Of a DNA stretch of 64,000 nucleotides, positions 50,514-59,532 are shown piece by piece (positions within the stretch are counted from its first letter, which is position 1; each line of letters opens with the position of its first letter). The position numbers and the translations under genes were made by a program. The stretch is taken from NCBI RefSeq assembly GCF_001593385.1, contig NZ_LUVZ01000023.1, forward strand, positions 372,001 to 436,000, written 5' to 3'. Below the pieces are notes generated by a model. It had not been told where the DNA came from. It saw only the letters and a program-made list of their open reading frames with translations, and ran no database searches. The stretch is from Chryseobacterium cucumeris. GTDB taxonomy: Bacteria; Bacteroidota; Bacteroidia; Flavobacteriales; Weeksellaceae.

Positions 50514-51077
50514 ATGAAAAATGAATTGAAATTATTTTATGTCATCCTCGGGGCAACACCCAAAGGCAGAAATATAGAGCAGCACGATGTTTTCTTCGGA
50601 ATTGCGGAGAATCTGAAAGATCTGATTCCTGATATGAAAGAATTTTGGAAGGAAGCAGAAGGAAAAATTCACCTGGATTGTTACCAGGAAGTGAAATTTG
50701 CAGACGGTTACAAGGTGAAAATTGTAGAAAAGGGAGAGAAGACATCAGAAAACCAGTTGTTTTTTCTGAATCTGGGAGGTTATAAGCCAGGTTTCTTTGA
50801 AGAATTTCATGAGCAGCACTTAATGGTAGGACAGTCTATGGGAGAGATTGTGAAAAGAGCAAAAGCTACCGAATTCTATCAGACCATGGGATTTGAAGGT
50901 GCAGTAAGCCATATTGATGATAAGCATGGAGTGGATATTGATGATATTTTCAATGTGAGCGATATTCTTCCTGCGTATATGAAAGAAAAATATGCTATCA
51001 TTCTTCAAAAGTCTGATGAAGAAAATCAGGAGAACCCAATGGGGTTAGGCTATTTAAAAATTGATAAAATTCAATAA
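50514..51077 (+). CDS. DUF1543 protein
   Basis: The 187-aa soluble protein begins MKNELKLFYVILGATPKGR with IEQHDVFFGIA (about 21-31), the DUF1543 signature, followed by FLNLGGYKPGFFEEFHE and ILQKSDEENQEN. The family is conserved in Bacteroidetes without a known role. It precedes purK by 24 nt on the same strand, so the two are likely co-transcribed from the promoter at 50480. Confidence 0.85.
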   Translation: MKNELKLFYVILGATPKGRNIEQHDVFFGIAENLKDLIPDMKEFWKEAEGKIHLDCYQEVKFADGYKVKIVEKGEKTSENQLFFLNLGGYKPGFFEEFHEQHLMVGQSMGEIVKRAKATEFYQTMGFEGAVSHIDDKHGVDIDDIFNVSDILPAYMKEKYAIILQKSDEENQENPMGLGYLKIDKIQ

Positions 51078-51101
51078 GAGTAAATCTAATAAAAATAAAA
51101 A

Positions 51102-52214
51102 ATGAAAATAGGAATTCTGGGAGGCGGACAGCTGGGAAGAATGTTGATACAAAGTGCACTGAAGTATGATGATGAGTTTTATACTCTGGATCCGGCCTCT
51201 GATGCACCATGTCATAATATCTCGTATTTTACACAGGGAAATTTCAATGACTATGAAACAGTTTTGAATTTCGGAAAAGATAAAGATGTTGTAACCATTG
51301 AAATAGAACACGTAAATGCTGATGCACTGGCAGAACTTGAAAAGCAGGGAATAAAAGTGGTTCCTAATGCCAATATCATCAAAACAATTCAGCAAAAAAT
51401 CCTTCAGAAAGAATTTTATAAAGCTCATGATATTCCAAGCCCGGAATTTCAGGTGGTATGGAACAGTGATGAGAAAATCATCATGCCATTGCCGTTTGTT
51501 CAGAAGATGAATATCGGAGGCTATGATGGAAAAGGAGTACAGGTGATCAAAACGGAAGAAGACTATCAGCAACTATGGACTGAACCTTCTGTCATTGAAA
51601 GTCTTGTTGATATTGAAAAAGAACTTTCTGTCATTGTAGCAAGAAACGAAAAAGGAGAAACCAATATTTTCCCGGTAACGGAAATGGTTGCCGATCCAAA
51701 ACTGAATCTATTGGATTTCAATGTATGTCCGGTTCTGCTGACGGAAGATGTTCAGAACCAGATTGATTCCATTACTGAAAAATTTCTGGCTGCAGTGAAC
51801 TCTCCGGGGTTGTTTGCCATCGAATTATTCCTTGATAAAGAAGGAAAAGTATGGGTAAATGAAACTGCTCCAAGGCTTCACAATTCAGGCCATCAGAGTC
51901 AGGAAGGAAATACTAATTCCCAATTTGAGCAAATGTACCGCGTGGTTAAAAATTTACCATTAGCGGATACTGACGCCATCACTTACAGCGGAATGCTGAA
52001 TCTTGTAGGAGCAGAAGGATATTCCGGAAAAGTAGTCTATGAAGGAATGGAAGATGTTCTTAAGCTTCCCGAAACATACATCCACTTATACGGAAAAACT
52101 GAAACCAAGCCGGGAAGAAAAATGGGACATATCAACGTTCTTGCAGATTCCAGAGAAGAGCTTATGGAAAAGCTTGTACAGGTAAAAGGAATGGTAAGAG
52201 TAATTGCTGAGTAA
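51102..52214 (+). CDS. purK: 5-(carboxyamino)imidazole ribonucleotide synthase PurK
   Basis: This 370-aa ATP-grasp enzyme starts MKIGILGGGQLGRMLIQSAL. It has FVQKMNIGGYDGKGVQVI (ATP-binding loop), EKELSVIVARNEKGE and AIELFLDKEGKVWVNETAPR (metal ligands, HNSGH next). It carboxylates aminoimidazole ribonucleotide with bicarbonate and ATP in purine synthesis. PurE, the mutase for its product, is encoded 5.2 kb away. A strong terminator follows. Confidence 0.96.
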   Translation: MKIGILGGGQLGRMLIQSALKYDDEFYTLDPASDAPCHNISYFTQGNFNDYETVLNFGKDKDVVTIEIEHVNADALAELEKQGIKVVPNANIIKTIQQKILQKEFYKAHDIPSPEFQVVWNSDEKIIMPLPFVQKMNIGGYDGKGVQVIKTEEDYQQLWTEPSVIESLVDIEKELSVIVARNEKGETNIFPVTEMVADPKLNLLDFNVCPVLLTEDVQNQIDSITEKFLAAVNSPGLFAIELFLDKEGKVWVNETAPRLHNSGHQSQEGNTNSQFEQMYRVVKNLPLADTDAITYSGMLNLVGAEGYSGKVVYEGMEDVLKLPETYIHLYGKTETKPGRKMGHINVLADSREELMEKLVQVKGMVRVIAE

Positions 52215-52232
52215 TATCGATTTAAGATAGAT

Positions 52233-52277
52233 AAAAGGGAGCTGTTTTAACTTTAAAAACAGCTCCCTTTTATTTTT
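52233..52277 (+). terminator. purK terminator
   Basis: AAAAGGGAGCTGTTTT and AAAACAGCTCCCTTTT form a perfect 16-bp stem with a 7-nt loop, followed by ATTTTTG. Confidence 0.88.
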
Positions 52278-52286
52278 GAACTCATT

Positions 52287-52318
52287 CAATAGAAACGGGC
52301 TAAAGCCCGATCCTATTG
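52287..52318. repeat. Compact CGGGCT-AGCCCG repeat with CAATAG/CTATTG ends
   Basis: CAATAG starts and CTATTG ends the 32-bp copy; CGGGCT and AGCCCG pair around AA at its centre. This is the shortest full palindromic form of the family in the window. Confidence 0.8.
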
Positions 52319-52338
52319 ATAATGTAATGCTTTCATGA

Positions 52339-53151
52339 TTAAGGATTTTTAACCACCTCAATATTATCCTTTTTATAATTGTATTTAATATAACTTCCTA
52401 AAGCGGTTGATAAAACAGAAAATTCTTCCAGCGTTGTAAGCGGTGCATAGAGTTTAAACGTACAAATGTCCGTTGCAGAAATAAAAGGATTGGTTACTAA
52501 ATGGCTGTGGGTAGACATAGTTACCGTTCCTCCATTTTCTAAGGCTGTAGAGGTTGGAATAAGTCTTGAGTGAAATTTTTTATGGGAAATAATATTCCCT
52601 TTTTTATCCGAAACAAAAAGATAATCATTTCCGAAAGGAATTATACCAGACTGGACAGTACCAGGTATCAAATACACCTTATAGTTTTCATTAAACGGAA
52701 TAATAATCATATTAAGACTATATCCCTGTGGTACCGTTACCGAATACTTTGGATCGGATAACTGTGGAATAATTGCAGAACGGATATTTTTTAAAATACT
52801 TTCAGTTTCATTAAGTCCCCTTTCTTTAAAATTTTCTTTGACAGGTTTTGTCTGGTTATTTTTGAAAGACAGTTCTGCAATAATCATATTACCTGCTTTA
52901 TTAAGAAAGGAGGTTTTGATGGTATCGTTTTTCTGGTACGTGATATAGCTTCCTGTATTTTCAGCAAGTCTTTTATTGCTGCCTACAAGATCTCCTGCAT
53001 GCCATGACGCATTTTCGTAAGAATAGAGTAGATTTCCTTCAGTTTTGATAGAATCCAGTTTTTGTTTCAGTTCTTTATCCGAAAGAGTAAGGTTTTGTGC
53101 AGAAAGAATGATGGACACGAAAAAGAAGAGAAATCCGATAATTTGTTTCAT
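52339..53151 (-). CDS. Secreted protein of unknown function
   Basis: A signal peptide (MKQIIGFLFFFVSIILSAQN) leads a 270-aa protein with no recognised domain. It contains LKQKLDSIKTEGNLLYSYEN, an IIPFGNDYLFVSDKKGNIIS beta segment and THSHLVTNPFISATDICTFK (THSH..T..D..T) near 211-230, which looks like a possible metal-binding set. The frame and signal peptide support a real gene. It is transcribed alone. Confidence 0.7.
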   Translation of the reverse strand: MKQIIGFLFFFVSIILSAQNLTLSDKELKQKLDSIKTEGNLLYSYENASWHAGDLVGSNKRLAENTGSYITYQKNDTIKTSFLNKAGNMIIAELSFKNNQTKPVKENFKERGLNETESILKNIRSAIIPQLSDPKYSVTVPQGYSLNMIIIPFNENYKVYLIPGTVQSGIIPFGNDYLFVSDKKGNIISHKKFHSRLIPTSTALENGGTVTMSTHSHLVTNPFISATDICTFKLYAPLTTLEEFSVLSTALGSYIKYNYKKDNIEVVKNP

Positions 53152-53180
53152 AGGTTATTTTTTTGCGAAAATACAAAATT

Positions 53181-53313
53181 CAATAGGAACGGGCTTTAGC
53201 CCGTTTAAAAATAATTATCATCTCAATTGGCTTTAGCCGAAACTTAATTTTAGGTTTCGGTAAAGCTAATTTTTTCCTATGGTTCACATCGGGCTAAAGC
53301 TCGGAAGCTATTG
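53181..53313. repeat. Composite CGGGCTTTAGCCCG repeat element
   Basis: The element opens CAATAGGAACGGGCTTTAGC, contains CAATTGGCTTTAGCCGAAAC and GTTTCGGTAAAGC in inverted order, and closes CGGGCTAAAGCTCG then CTATTG. It is the most complete copy of the family in the window (compare 15765, 47135, 52287). The wider 53152-53398 gap has no gene. Confidence 0.75.
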
Positions 53314-53398
53314 AAGATTTAATTGTTTAATCATAAAGAAAAATTAATTATTCGCAGAGAAGAAACTTCTCGCACCCTTCTTCCTTCTTCCAGCCTTT

Positions 53399-55522
53399 TT
53401 ATTTAAATATCTTCTGAATCACATTTCCAATCTCCACAAAATCCCCGTGATTTCCTACAGAACGTATTTCAGGGCTGTTTTTGTCATACTCCGAGAAAGG
53501 GAAAATCAGAAGGTAATTATTGTCTTTCAGATTTCTGTTCAGAAGTTCCGGAATCAGTCTCATTCTTGGAATATATGACTTCATACCGCGCTTGGCCATC
53601 AGAATAATCAAGGCTTCATCATCTTTCAGCTGTGCAGCGGTTCTTTCACCATCCTGCCATGTGCTCATGATAATGAATTCAGCTTCTATATTGGCTTTCT
53701 TTATGATTTTCTGAAGAATATCAATAATGTTTTCAGGAGCATAAAAAACAACTGTAGCTCCGGAATTTCTGGCAATGTTCCATACCCTCAGCAATGCATG
53801 GAAGAATCCCGCTTCCTGATGAGCATTCTCGGGAATCATCACCGCATATTTCTTAATGGTGGAAAGCGGTTGTGCAGCATGGTAAACCAGTACATTCACA
53901 TCATCATTCTGAAGATAACCGTTATAAAGATTATATACAAAAGAAGGGGAGAATCCTTTTTCGTCTTCCAATCCGATGATAAGATCTGTAATTTTCTGTT
54001 CTTTAATCACATTATTGACCCCGTTGATGACATCATTGTCATATCTTTTTAAAGCCTGCAATTTTACATCTGCCGCTGCGGCTGCATCTGCTGCCTGGTG
54101 AAGAAGTTTCTCCGCATTCTTTACCGAAGATTCATTTTTGTCTTCGTTGATGACATTCAAAGCAAAAAGATCTTCTGTATTCGAATGTGCTTTGATCAGA
54201 ATTCCCAGATTCACCATTCTCTCAACAGTGGCTTCGTGGTTGATGGCTAAGAGAATATTTTCTTCTTCATGGGTATTTCCGGAAACAGTATCTTCGTTAT
54301 CACTCTCAGCAATTTTCTGAGCGCTTGCCATGGAAATAAATGAAGAGATGGTACATGAAATCAGGATAAGGAGAATACTTCCGTTCAGTACGTGTTCGTT
54401 TAATAATCTTACAGGTTCTCCGGTTTCGGTTTCAGAAAGGATGATGTTATATCCAACCATTACGGAAGCCAGTGTTGCTGCTGCCGAAGCAGAGCTTAAT
54501 CCGAAGATCAGTTTTCCTTCCTCTTTGGTTAGTCTGAATGTTTTCTGAGTGGCGACCGCGGAAAGGTATTTCCCTCCGATAGAGGCAACCAGCATAATTC
54601 CGGCAACTTCAAGTGTTTCCCAGCTTTTAAAGAAAACTTTAAAATCAATCAGCATTCCTACACTGATCAAAAAGAACGGGATAAATATGGCATTTCCTAC
54701 AAACTCAACCCTGTTCATCAAAGAAGAAGTGTGAGGGATAAGTCTGTTTAACGCCAGTCCGGCAAAGAATGCTCCGATGATAGCTTCTACACCAGCCAGT
54801 TCAGCCAGCATAGCAGCCAGATAAATCATAACCAGTACAAAAATATACTGCGAAATTTTATCATCCACTCTTTTGAAAAACCATCGTCCTATAATAGGGA
54901 ATACAATAAGTACAATAAGGGCAAAAACGACAAAAGAGACCGATAATTTAACCCAGAATTCTGTTCCCACATCACCTTGAGACATTCCCACAATCACTGC
55001 AAGTACCAATAAGGCAAGAATATCTGTGATCATTGTACCTCCAACGGTGATATTAACTGCCTTGTTTTTCGCAATTCCCAACTTACTCACCAATGGATAA
55101 GCGATAAGCGTGTGAGATGAAAAAAGACTGGCAAACAGAATGGAAGTCAGCATTGAAAAGTGAAGAAGGTAATATCCACCCAGATATCCTAATACAAAAG
55201 GAACTGTAAAGGTATAGATACCAAAGGTGAGACTTTTCCATTTGTTCTTTTTAAAGTCGCCCATATCAATCTCAAGCCCGGCCAAAAACATAATGTAAAG
55301 AAGTCCGGTGGTTCCGGTTACTACAATACTGCTGTCTCTGGACAATACATTGAATCCGTTCGGGCCAATAATCGCTCCGGCAATAATAAGTCCCAAAAGG
55401 TGGGGAACTTTAATTTTATTAAGCAGCAATGGTGCTGCAAGGATGATGACCAGTACCAACAGAAATTTCAGTACCGGATCTTCTATGGGAAGACTCAGGT
55501 TGTGTATACTCAGTAAAATCAT
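53399..55522 (-). CDS. CPA2-type cation:proton antiporter with C-terminal USP domains
   Basis: The 707-aa protein has twelve or so helices with CPA2/Kef features: LLGLIIAGAIIGPNGFNVLS, MFLAGLEIDMGDFKKNKWKS and the paired-helix region VGGTMITDILALLVLAVIV. The Asp of the ITD segment there is a candidate proton/cation site. A cytoplasmic C-terminal half (about 425-707) with two UspA-like folds replaces the RCK domain. It probably exchanges K+ or Na+ for H+. It is the second gene after the small lipoprotein, 6 nt apart. Confidence 0.87.
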   Translation of the reverse strand: MILLSIHNLSLPIEDPVLKFLLVLVIILAAPLLLNKIKVPHLLGLIIAGAIIGPNGFNVLSRDSSIVVTGTTGLLYIMFLAGLEIDMGDFKKNKWKSLTFGIYTFTVPFVLGYLGGYYLLHFSMLTSILFASLFSSHTLIAYPLVSKLGIAKNKAVNITVGGTMITDILALLVLAVIVGMSQGDVGTEFWVKLSVSFVVFALIVLIVFPIIGRWFFKRVDDKISQYIFVLVMIYLAAMLAELAGVEAIIGAFFAGLALNRLIPHTSSLMNRVEFVGNAIFIPFFLISVGMLIDFKVFFKSWETLEVAGIMLVASIGGKYLSAVATQKTFRLTKEEGKLIFGLSSASAAATLASVMVGYNIILSETETGEPVRLLNEHVLNGSILLILISCTISSFISMASAQKIAESDNEDTVSGNTHEEENILLAINHEATVERMVNLGILIKAHSNTEDLFALNVINEDKNESSVKNAEKLLHQAADAAAAADVKLQALKRYDNDVINGVNNVIKEQKITDLIIGLEDEKGFSPSFVYNLYNGYLQNDDVNVLVYHAAQPLSTIKKYAVMIPENAHQEAGFFHALLRVWNIARNSGATVVFYAPENIIDILQKIIKKANIEAEFIIMSTWQDGERTAAQLKDDEALIILMAKRGMKSYIPRMRLIPELLNRNLKDNNYLLIFPFSEYDKNSPEIRSVGNHGDFVEIGNVIQKIFK

Positions 55523-55528
55523 ATGTGT

Positions 55529-56095
55529 TTATTTTGTGGAACGTACTAATTCAACAGAGAACTTGGCGGTACAGCCATCAGAAGTAATGGTTCTGGTTCC
55601 TTTGATCTTGTTGTCTGAAATATCATTAAGAAGAACGCTCATTTCTACATTCTTTTTGGCTGTAGAATCGGTTTTGAAAGACAGTCTGATTTCATTGTTT
55701 TCAAACTTGCCTGTATACAGCCTTACCAGATTATTGTTATTGATGATTTTGGTAATGGGCTGGGTAGAATCATTATCGAATTCCCAGATGTCAGTACGCT
55801 GGTCGCCTACAGCATATTCGCTGCAGTTGGATTCTGTACAGATTACTTTACCATTCCATGGGCCGGAAATTTCCGTAGGCCATACAGCAGCAATTACTAC
55901 AGAATCTTTTTTGGAAAAAATACTGTCTCTCATTTTCAGAAGTGACTGATATTCGGATTCTTTCTTCGCGAATAATTTCTCTTTGTCTAAAAGTTGTTTT
56001 TCCCTGTCTGTCAGGTTCTTTTCCTTCTCTTTGTAATCACAGCTTACCAATAGAAAAGAGGCAGCCAGCAATAAAAAAAATGTGTTTTTCAGCAT
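55529..56095 (-). CDS. Lipoprotein upstream of the antiporter gene
   Basis: The lipobox LLVSC (Cys19) marks a lipoprotein of 188 aa. A charged coiled coil (about 23-62, KEKEKNLTDREKQLLDKEKL) precedes a beta-rich domain with GPWNGKVICTESNCSEYAVG. Its paired Cys residues may form a disulfide. Function unknown. It lies 6 nt upstream of the antiporter gene, so they are probably co-transcribed; it may be an envelope partner (inference). Confidence 0.75.
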   Translation of the reverse strand: MLKNTFFLLLAASFLLVSCDYKEKEKNLTDREKQLLDKEKLFAKKESEYQSLLKMRDSIFSKKDSVVIAAVWPTEISGPWNGKVICTESNCSEYAVGDQRTDIWEFDNDSTQPITKIINNNNLVRLYTGKFENNEIRLSFKTDSTAKKNVEMSVLLNDISDNKIKGTRTITSDGCTAKFSVELVRSTK

Positions 56096-56236
56096 ATTGT
56101 ATCGGTTGGAGTATACAATATAAGAAAAAATGAAGGAAATAGAAAATCCCCATATAACGGATCTGCTTTTAATTCTATTTAATACATTAAAAAACAGCGG
56201 GATCTAGGGTTGAAATAATGAATATTATTTTCTGAT

Positions 56237-57145
56237 TTACGACTCGATTCTTTGTTTTTTAAACATGGCCGGATTGTAATTGATCACAAAGACCCCAACA
56301 ATAATAAGTATGGCAGCGATGATGAATTTGGCAGAAATTTTTTCATCAAGAATCAGCCAGCTTAAAAAAATGGAAATTACCGTATTAATATAGGCCAGGA
56401 TGGATACCTGAACCGGAGAAACTTTGGTCAATGCATAATGAAAAGCAAAAAATGCCGCTACAGAGCCAAAACAGGATAAATAAAGCATCGCAGAAATACT
56501 TTTCAGACTCCAGTTTCCGAAGTTGTAGTCTTCTGAAAAAAGGAAGGCAAAAATTATCTGGATAATTCCTGCAAAGGCAAACTGATAAAATAGATTAAGT
56601 GAGATATTTCCGCTTTGAATGTTCAGTTTTTTGGTGAAAATAGTTCCTGAAGCCCATCCCGCAATGGCAATGAATAAAAATAATATTCCCAGTGCATAAT
56701 CCGGGTTTTTCAGATCATTAATGCCATCCCAGAAAATAAAAAGAATGCCGCTGAAACACAGAATAACTCCGGTAAAAGCCCGCCAGCTGAATTTCTGCAG
56801 GCCTAAAGCCATACTTCCGAAAAATACCAGGATAGGAGAGCAGGCACTTATCAGTGAAGTAAGGCTGCTGGTAACTTCCTCTTCCGCTACTGTAGTCATT
56901 CCGTTTGCAATCACAAGCATTAATAAAGAGAAGATCAACTGGTATTTCAGGCTTGTCCAGCCTATCCATTTGAATTCTTTTCTATAGGTAAGAATAAGGA
57001 ACATGATAATCGCTGCAAGAAATTGACGTATTCCTGCGACAAACCAGGCAGGAATAGTTTCTACCGCAACCCTTATTGATAAAAACGTAGTACCCCAGAC
57101 AATAGCAACGGTACATACAGCCAGTGTAAGTTTATAATCTTTCAA
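56237..57145 (-). CDS. EamA-family (DMT) transporter
   Basis: The TTG start at 57145 begins MKDYKLTLAVCTVAIVWGTT; no in-frame ATG fits the family as well. The 302-aa protein has ten helices in two EamA repeats, ending near KIIAAILIIVGVFVINYNPA-like segments and a KKQR tail. Such drug/metabolite transporters export amino acids, cofactors or nucleosides; the substrate is unknown. A TATATTTG box lies 20 nt upstream. Confidence 0.9.
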   Translation of the reverse strand: MKDYKLTLAVCTVAIVWGTTFLSIRVAVETIPAWFVAGIRQFLAAIIMFLILTYRKEFKWIGWTSLKYQLIFSLLMLVIANGMTTVAEEEVTSSLTSLISACSPILVFFGSMALGLQKFSWRAFTGVILCFSGILFIFWDGINDLKNPDYALGILFLFIAIAGWASGTIFTKKLNIQSGNISLNLFYQFAFAGIIQIIFAFLFSEDYNFGNWSLKSISAMLYLSCFGSVAAFFAFHYALTKVSPVQVSILAYINTVISIFLSWLILDEKISAKFIIAAILIIVGVFVINYNPAMFKKQRIES

Positions 57146-57373
57146 TTTTAATGTGGTGTAACAGCAAATATATCTATTTCTCCAGCGATTTTTATGGATA
57201 CAGATCCTGTAATTTATAGGAGTACAGATGAAAAATTTGAGCCAAAAATAACTTTATTAATTCTTTACATTTTAAATGGAAGATCTATTGAAAGATTAAA
57301 TTATTTTAGGAATTATAATCATAAATCGTGTCCCGGATTTTTTGTACTCTTTCCTCTTTACATTTTTATTTTT

Positions 57374-57381
57374 TATCTTTG
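57374..57381 (+). promoter_or_regulatory. -7 box for purE
   Basis: TATCTTTG matches TAnnTTTG, 20 nt before the purE start. The -33 region is T-rich, without a clear TTG. Confidence 0.4.
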
Positions 57382-57401
57382 AACATCTAATAAAATTGAA
57401 G

Positions 57402-57905
57402 ATGGTAGGAATTATTATGGGCAGTCAGAGTGATCTGCCGATTATGGAACAGGCTGCAAATTTTCTTAAAAGCCTTGATATCCCTTATGAATTGACAGTA
57501 GTTTCAGCGCACAGAACTCCGGAAAGAATGTTCGATTATGCAAAAACTGCTAAGGAAAGAGGGCTGAAGGTCATTGTAGCCGGAGCAGGTGGAGCAGCAC
57601 ATCTTCCGGGGATGGTGGCGAGTTGTACTACACTTCCGGTAATCGGGGTTCCTATTTTGTCCAGTAATTCTATAGACGGATGGGACTCTGTTTTATCTAT
57701 CCTTCAGATGCCCGGTGGGATTCCGGTAGCTACCGTAGCTTTGAACGGAGCTTTGAATGCCGGGATTTTAGCTGCAAAAATTTTAGGAAGCGGTAATGAA
57801 GAAGTCGCTGCAAAACTTCAGAAATATCAGGATTCTTTAAAAGATAAAGTACTGGGAACGGTAGATGATATCAAAGCCCAGCATCCTAATCATTTTGACC
57901 AATAG
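57402..57905 (+). CDS. purE: N5-carboxyaminoimidazole ribonucleotide mutase PurE
   Basis: ATG 57402 (MVGIIMGSQSDLPIMEQAAN) is the family start; the 20 residues upstream are a hydrophobic artefact. The 167-aa protein has GSQSD, SAHRTPERMFDYAKTAKERG and VAGAGGAAHLPGMVAS. GWDSVLSILQMPGGIPVATV and LNAGILAAKIL are also present. Class I PurE moves the carboxylate of N5-CAIR to C4 to give CAIR, using the PurK product encoded at 51102. Confidence 0.95.
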   Translation: MVGIIMGSQSDLPIMEQAANFLKSLDIPYELTVVSAHRTPERMFDYAKTAKERGLKVIVAGAGGAAHLPGMVASCTTLPVIGVPILSSNSIDGWDSVLSILQMPGGIPVATVALNGALNAGILAAKILGSGNEEVAAKLQKYQDSLKDKVLGTVDDIKAQHPNHFDQ

Positions 57906-57925
57906 ATTATTTTTCAACTCAAAAT

Positions 57926-57954
57926 AAAAGCCTCACTTTTCAGCGAGGCTTTTT
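57926..57954. terminator. Bidirectional terminator between purE and the surface-protein genes
   Basis: AAAAGCCTC and GAGGCTTTT form a 9-bp stem, with T-runs on both strands. Confidence 0.8.
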
Positions 57955-57957
57955 ACT

Positions 57958-59517
57958 TTATTTTTTAATGAATTTTGAAGAGATGGTCTGATCTTTCAAA
58001 ATGAGCTGTAAAATATAATTTCCTTTCGGTAATGATCCTACATTGATCATTTCTTTATTAGGATTTCCTTCCAGTACAAGCCTTCCACTTGCATCAAAAA
58101 TTCTGTACTTTTTAATGTCACTTAGTCCTTCAATATGAATATCATCCACAGCGGGATTGGGATATAGTGAAATTTTTTTATTCAGCCTGACTTCTGATGA
58201 GGACAGTAAACAGTTTCCTACCGTATCACCCGACATCGTCCATCCTTTGCTGATGAGAATATTTCTTTTATCTGCGGCATTGGAAGCATAAGTCAAAGGG
58301 GTTACAATATCTAAATCAACATTATTGGCAGTATCAGGATTATCTGCCCATGCTGCAAGTGTTTTACTGAAATTTTCACAATCTATTCCTGTCTGCATCA
58401 AAGCCTGGGCTCCGTTATTAACGCTGGCAAGATTCCAGCTTGCAAGGGAATGATTAAAGTTGGGCGTTTCCTTAAGAATCTGGTCTATTCTGGTAACCTT
58501 GGTCATATCCCAGTTTTCCAGGGAATGACTATAGGCCGTGCAGCCATGAATAGCATGGGCCATATTGGTAATTTTAGACGTATTCCAATTATTTAAGGAT
58601 TGATTGAAACTGGAATCAAAATGGAACATAAAACGGATGTCTTCAAGGCTTGAGGTATCCCAGTTATCCATAGGCTGATTATAGTTTGGACAAAGAGCAA
58701 ACATCCATTTCATATCAGTGACATTAGAAACGTTCCAGTTGTTTAAGGTCTGATTAAAGATCCCTCTTCCTCCAAACATAAAACTGAGATCAGTTGCTGA
58801 CGACATATTCCAGCTATTAAAATAAGGAGGGTTGAACTGATCAGGAAGTGAGTTATTGATACTGTCAAAGATAATCGCAAACATAAATCTGAAATTCTTA
58901 ATCTTAGAAGTATTCCAGTTTTGCATGGAGCTTGCACCTGTAAAGGTTTTTGCGCCATAAAACATATAAGAAGCATCTTCAACATTACTAAGATTTGGGA
59001 TATCTGTAGCGGTAAGCTGAACAAGTTTACATTGGCTGAAAGCACTGTTCATCGTTGTCCATGCAATATTTCCCCATTGTTCTATTTCCAGTATCTTATC
59101 TGCACTTCCGTTGATCTGCCACACCGGGAAAATCTGATCCTGAAGCTGAACCTCTTGTACATCTCCAAATTTTATGTGTTGAAAAACTCCATTCCCGTTA
59201 CTCACTTTTACCCTATATTTTGCATCATTCTTTTCTGCGATTGATGTACCAAAATCAATAAGAACCTGTTTTGTAGAGGTTATATTGGTAAGAGAACCGT
59301 TGTGCTGGGGATAGTCTACCTCTTCCCAATAAATATCATAGTTTTCACCAATTCCGGGAAACCATATTTGCTGAGAACTTGCCTGGTAGGGAGCACTTAC
59401 AGTGACAGGCTGTATTACCGTAGAAGCAGGCTTCCAGATCGTGATAAACTCATTCTGGGCTTTTACTATACACAACAGGAAAATAAAAAGTCCTGTCGAA
59501 AATTTTTTCAATACCAT
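57958..59517 (-). CDS. BspA-like (DUF285) T9SS surface protein 1
   Basis: A signal peptide (MVLKKFSTGLFIFLLCIVKA) leads to an N-terminal domain with EFITIWKPASTV. About seven to nine BspA-like leucine-rich repeats follow, as in FNQTLNNWNVSNVTDMKWMF and SSLEDIRFMF. A T9SS type A sorting domain with LYPNPAVDDIHIEGLS ends the protein. It is 519 aa and probably on the cell surface; BspA-like repeats often bind host or matrix components. It is very similar to the next gene, clearly a tandem duplicate. Confidence 0.88.
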   Translation of the reverse strand: MVLKKFSTGLFIFLLCIVKAQNEFITIWKPASTVIQPVTVSAPYQASSQQIWFPGIGENYDIYWEEVDYPQHNGSLTNITSTKQVLIDFGTSIAEKNDAKYRVKVSNGNGVFQHIKFGDVQEVQLQDQIFPVWQINGSADKILEIEQWGNIAWTTMNSAFSQCKLVQLTATDIPNLSNVEDASYMFYGAKTFTGASSMQNWNTSKIKNFRFMFAIIFDSINNSLPDQFNPPYFNSWNMSSATDLSFMFGGRGIFNQTLNNWNVSNVTDMKWMFALCPNYNQPMDNWDTSSLEDIRFMFHFDSSFNQSLNNWNTSKITNMAHAIHGCTAYSHSLENWDMTKVTRIDQILKETPNFNHSLASWNLASVNNGAQALMQTGIDCENFSKTLAAWADNPDTANNVDLDIVTPLTYASNAADKRNILISKGWTMSGDTVGNCLLSSSEVRLNKKISLYPNPAVDDIHIEGLSDIKKYRIFDASGRLVLEGNPNKEMINVGSLPKGNYILQLILKDQTISSKFIKK

Positions 59518-59532
59518 ATTGAGGTTTTATAG

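Noticed and set aside
51054..51572. 172-aa frame on the minus strand
   Set aside because: It lies wholly antisense to purK and lacks any family pattern; purK is clear.
55308..55949. 213-aa plus-strand frame
   Set aside because: It is antisense to the antiporter and lipoprotein genes, with Leu/Ser-rich low-complexity content, a shadow.
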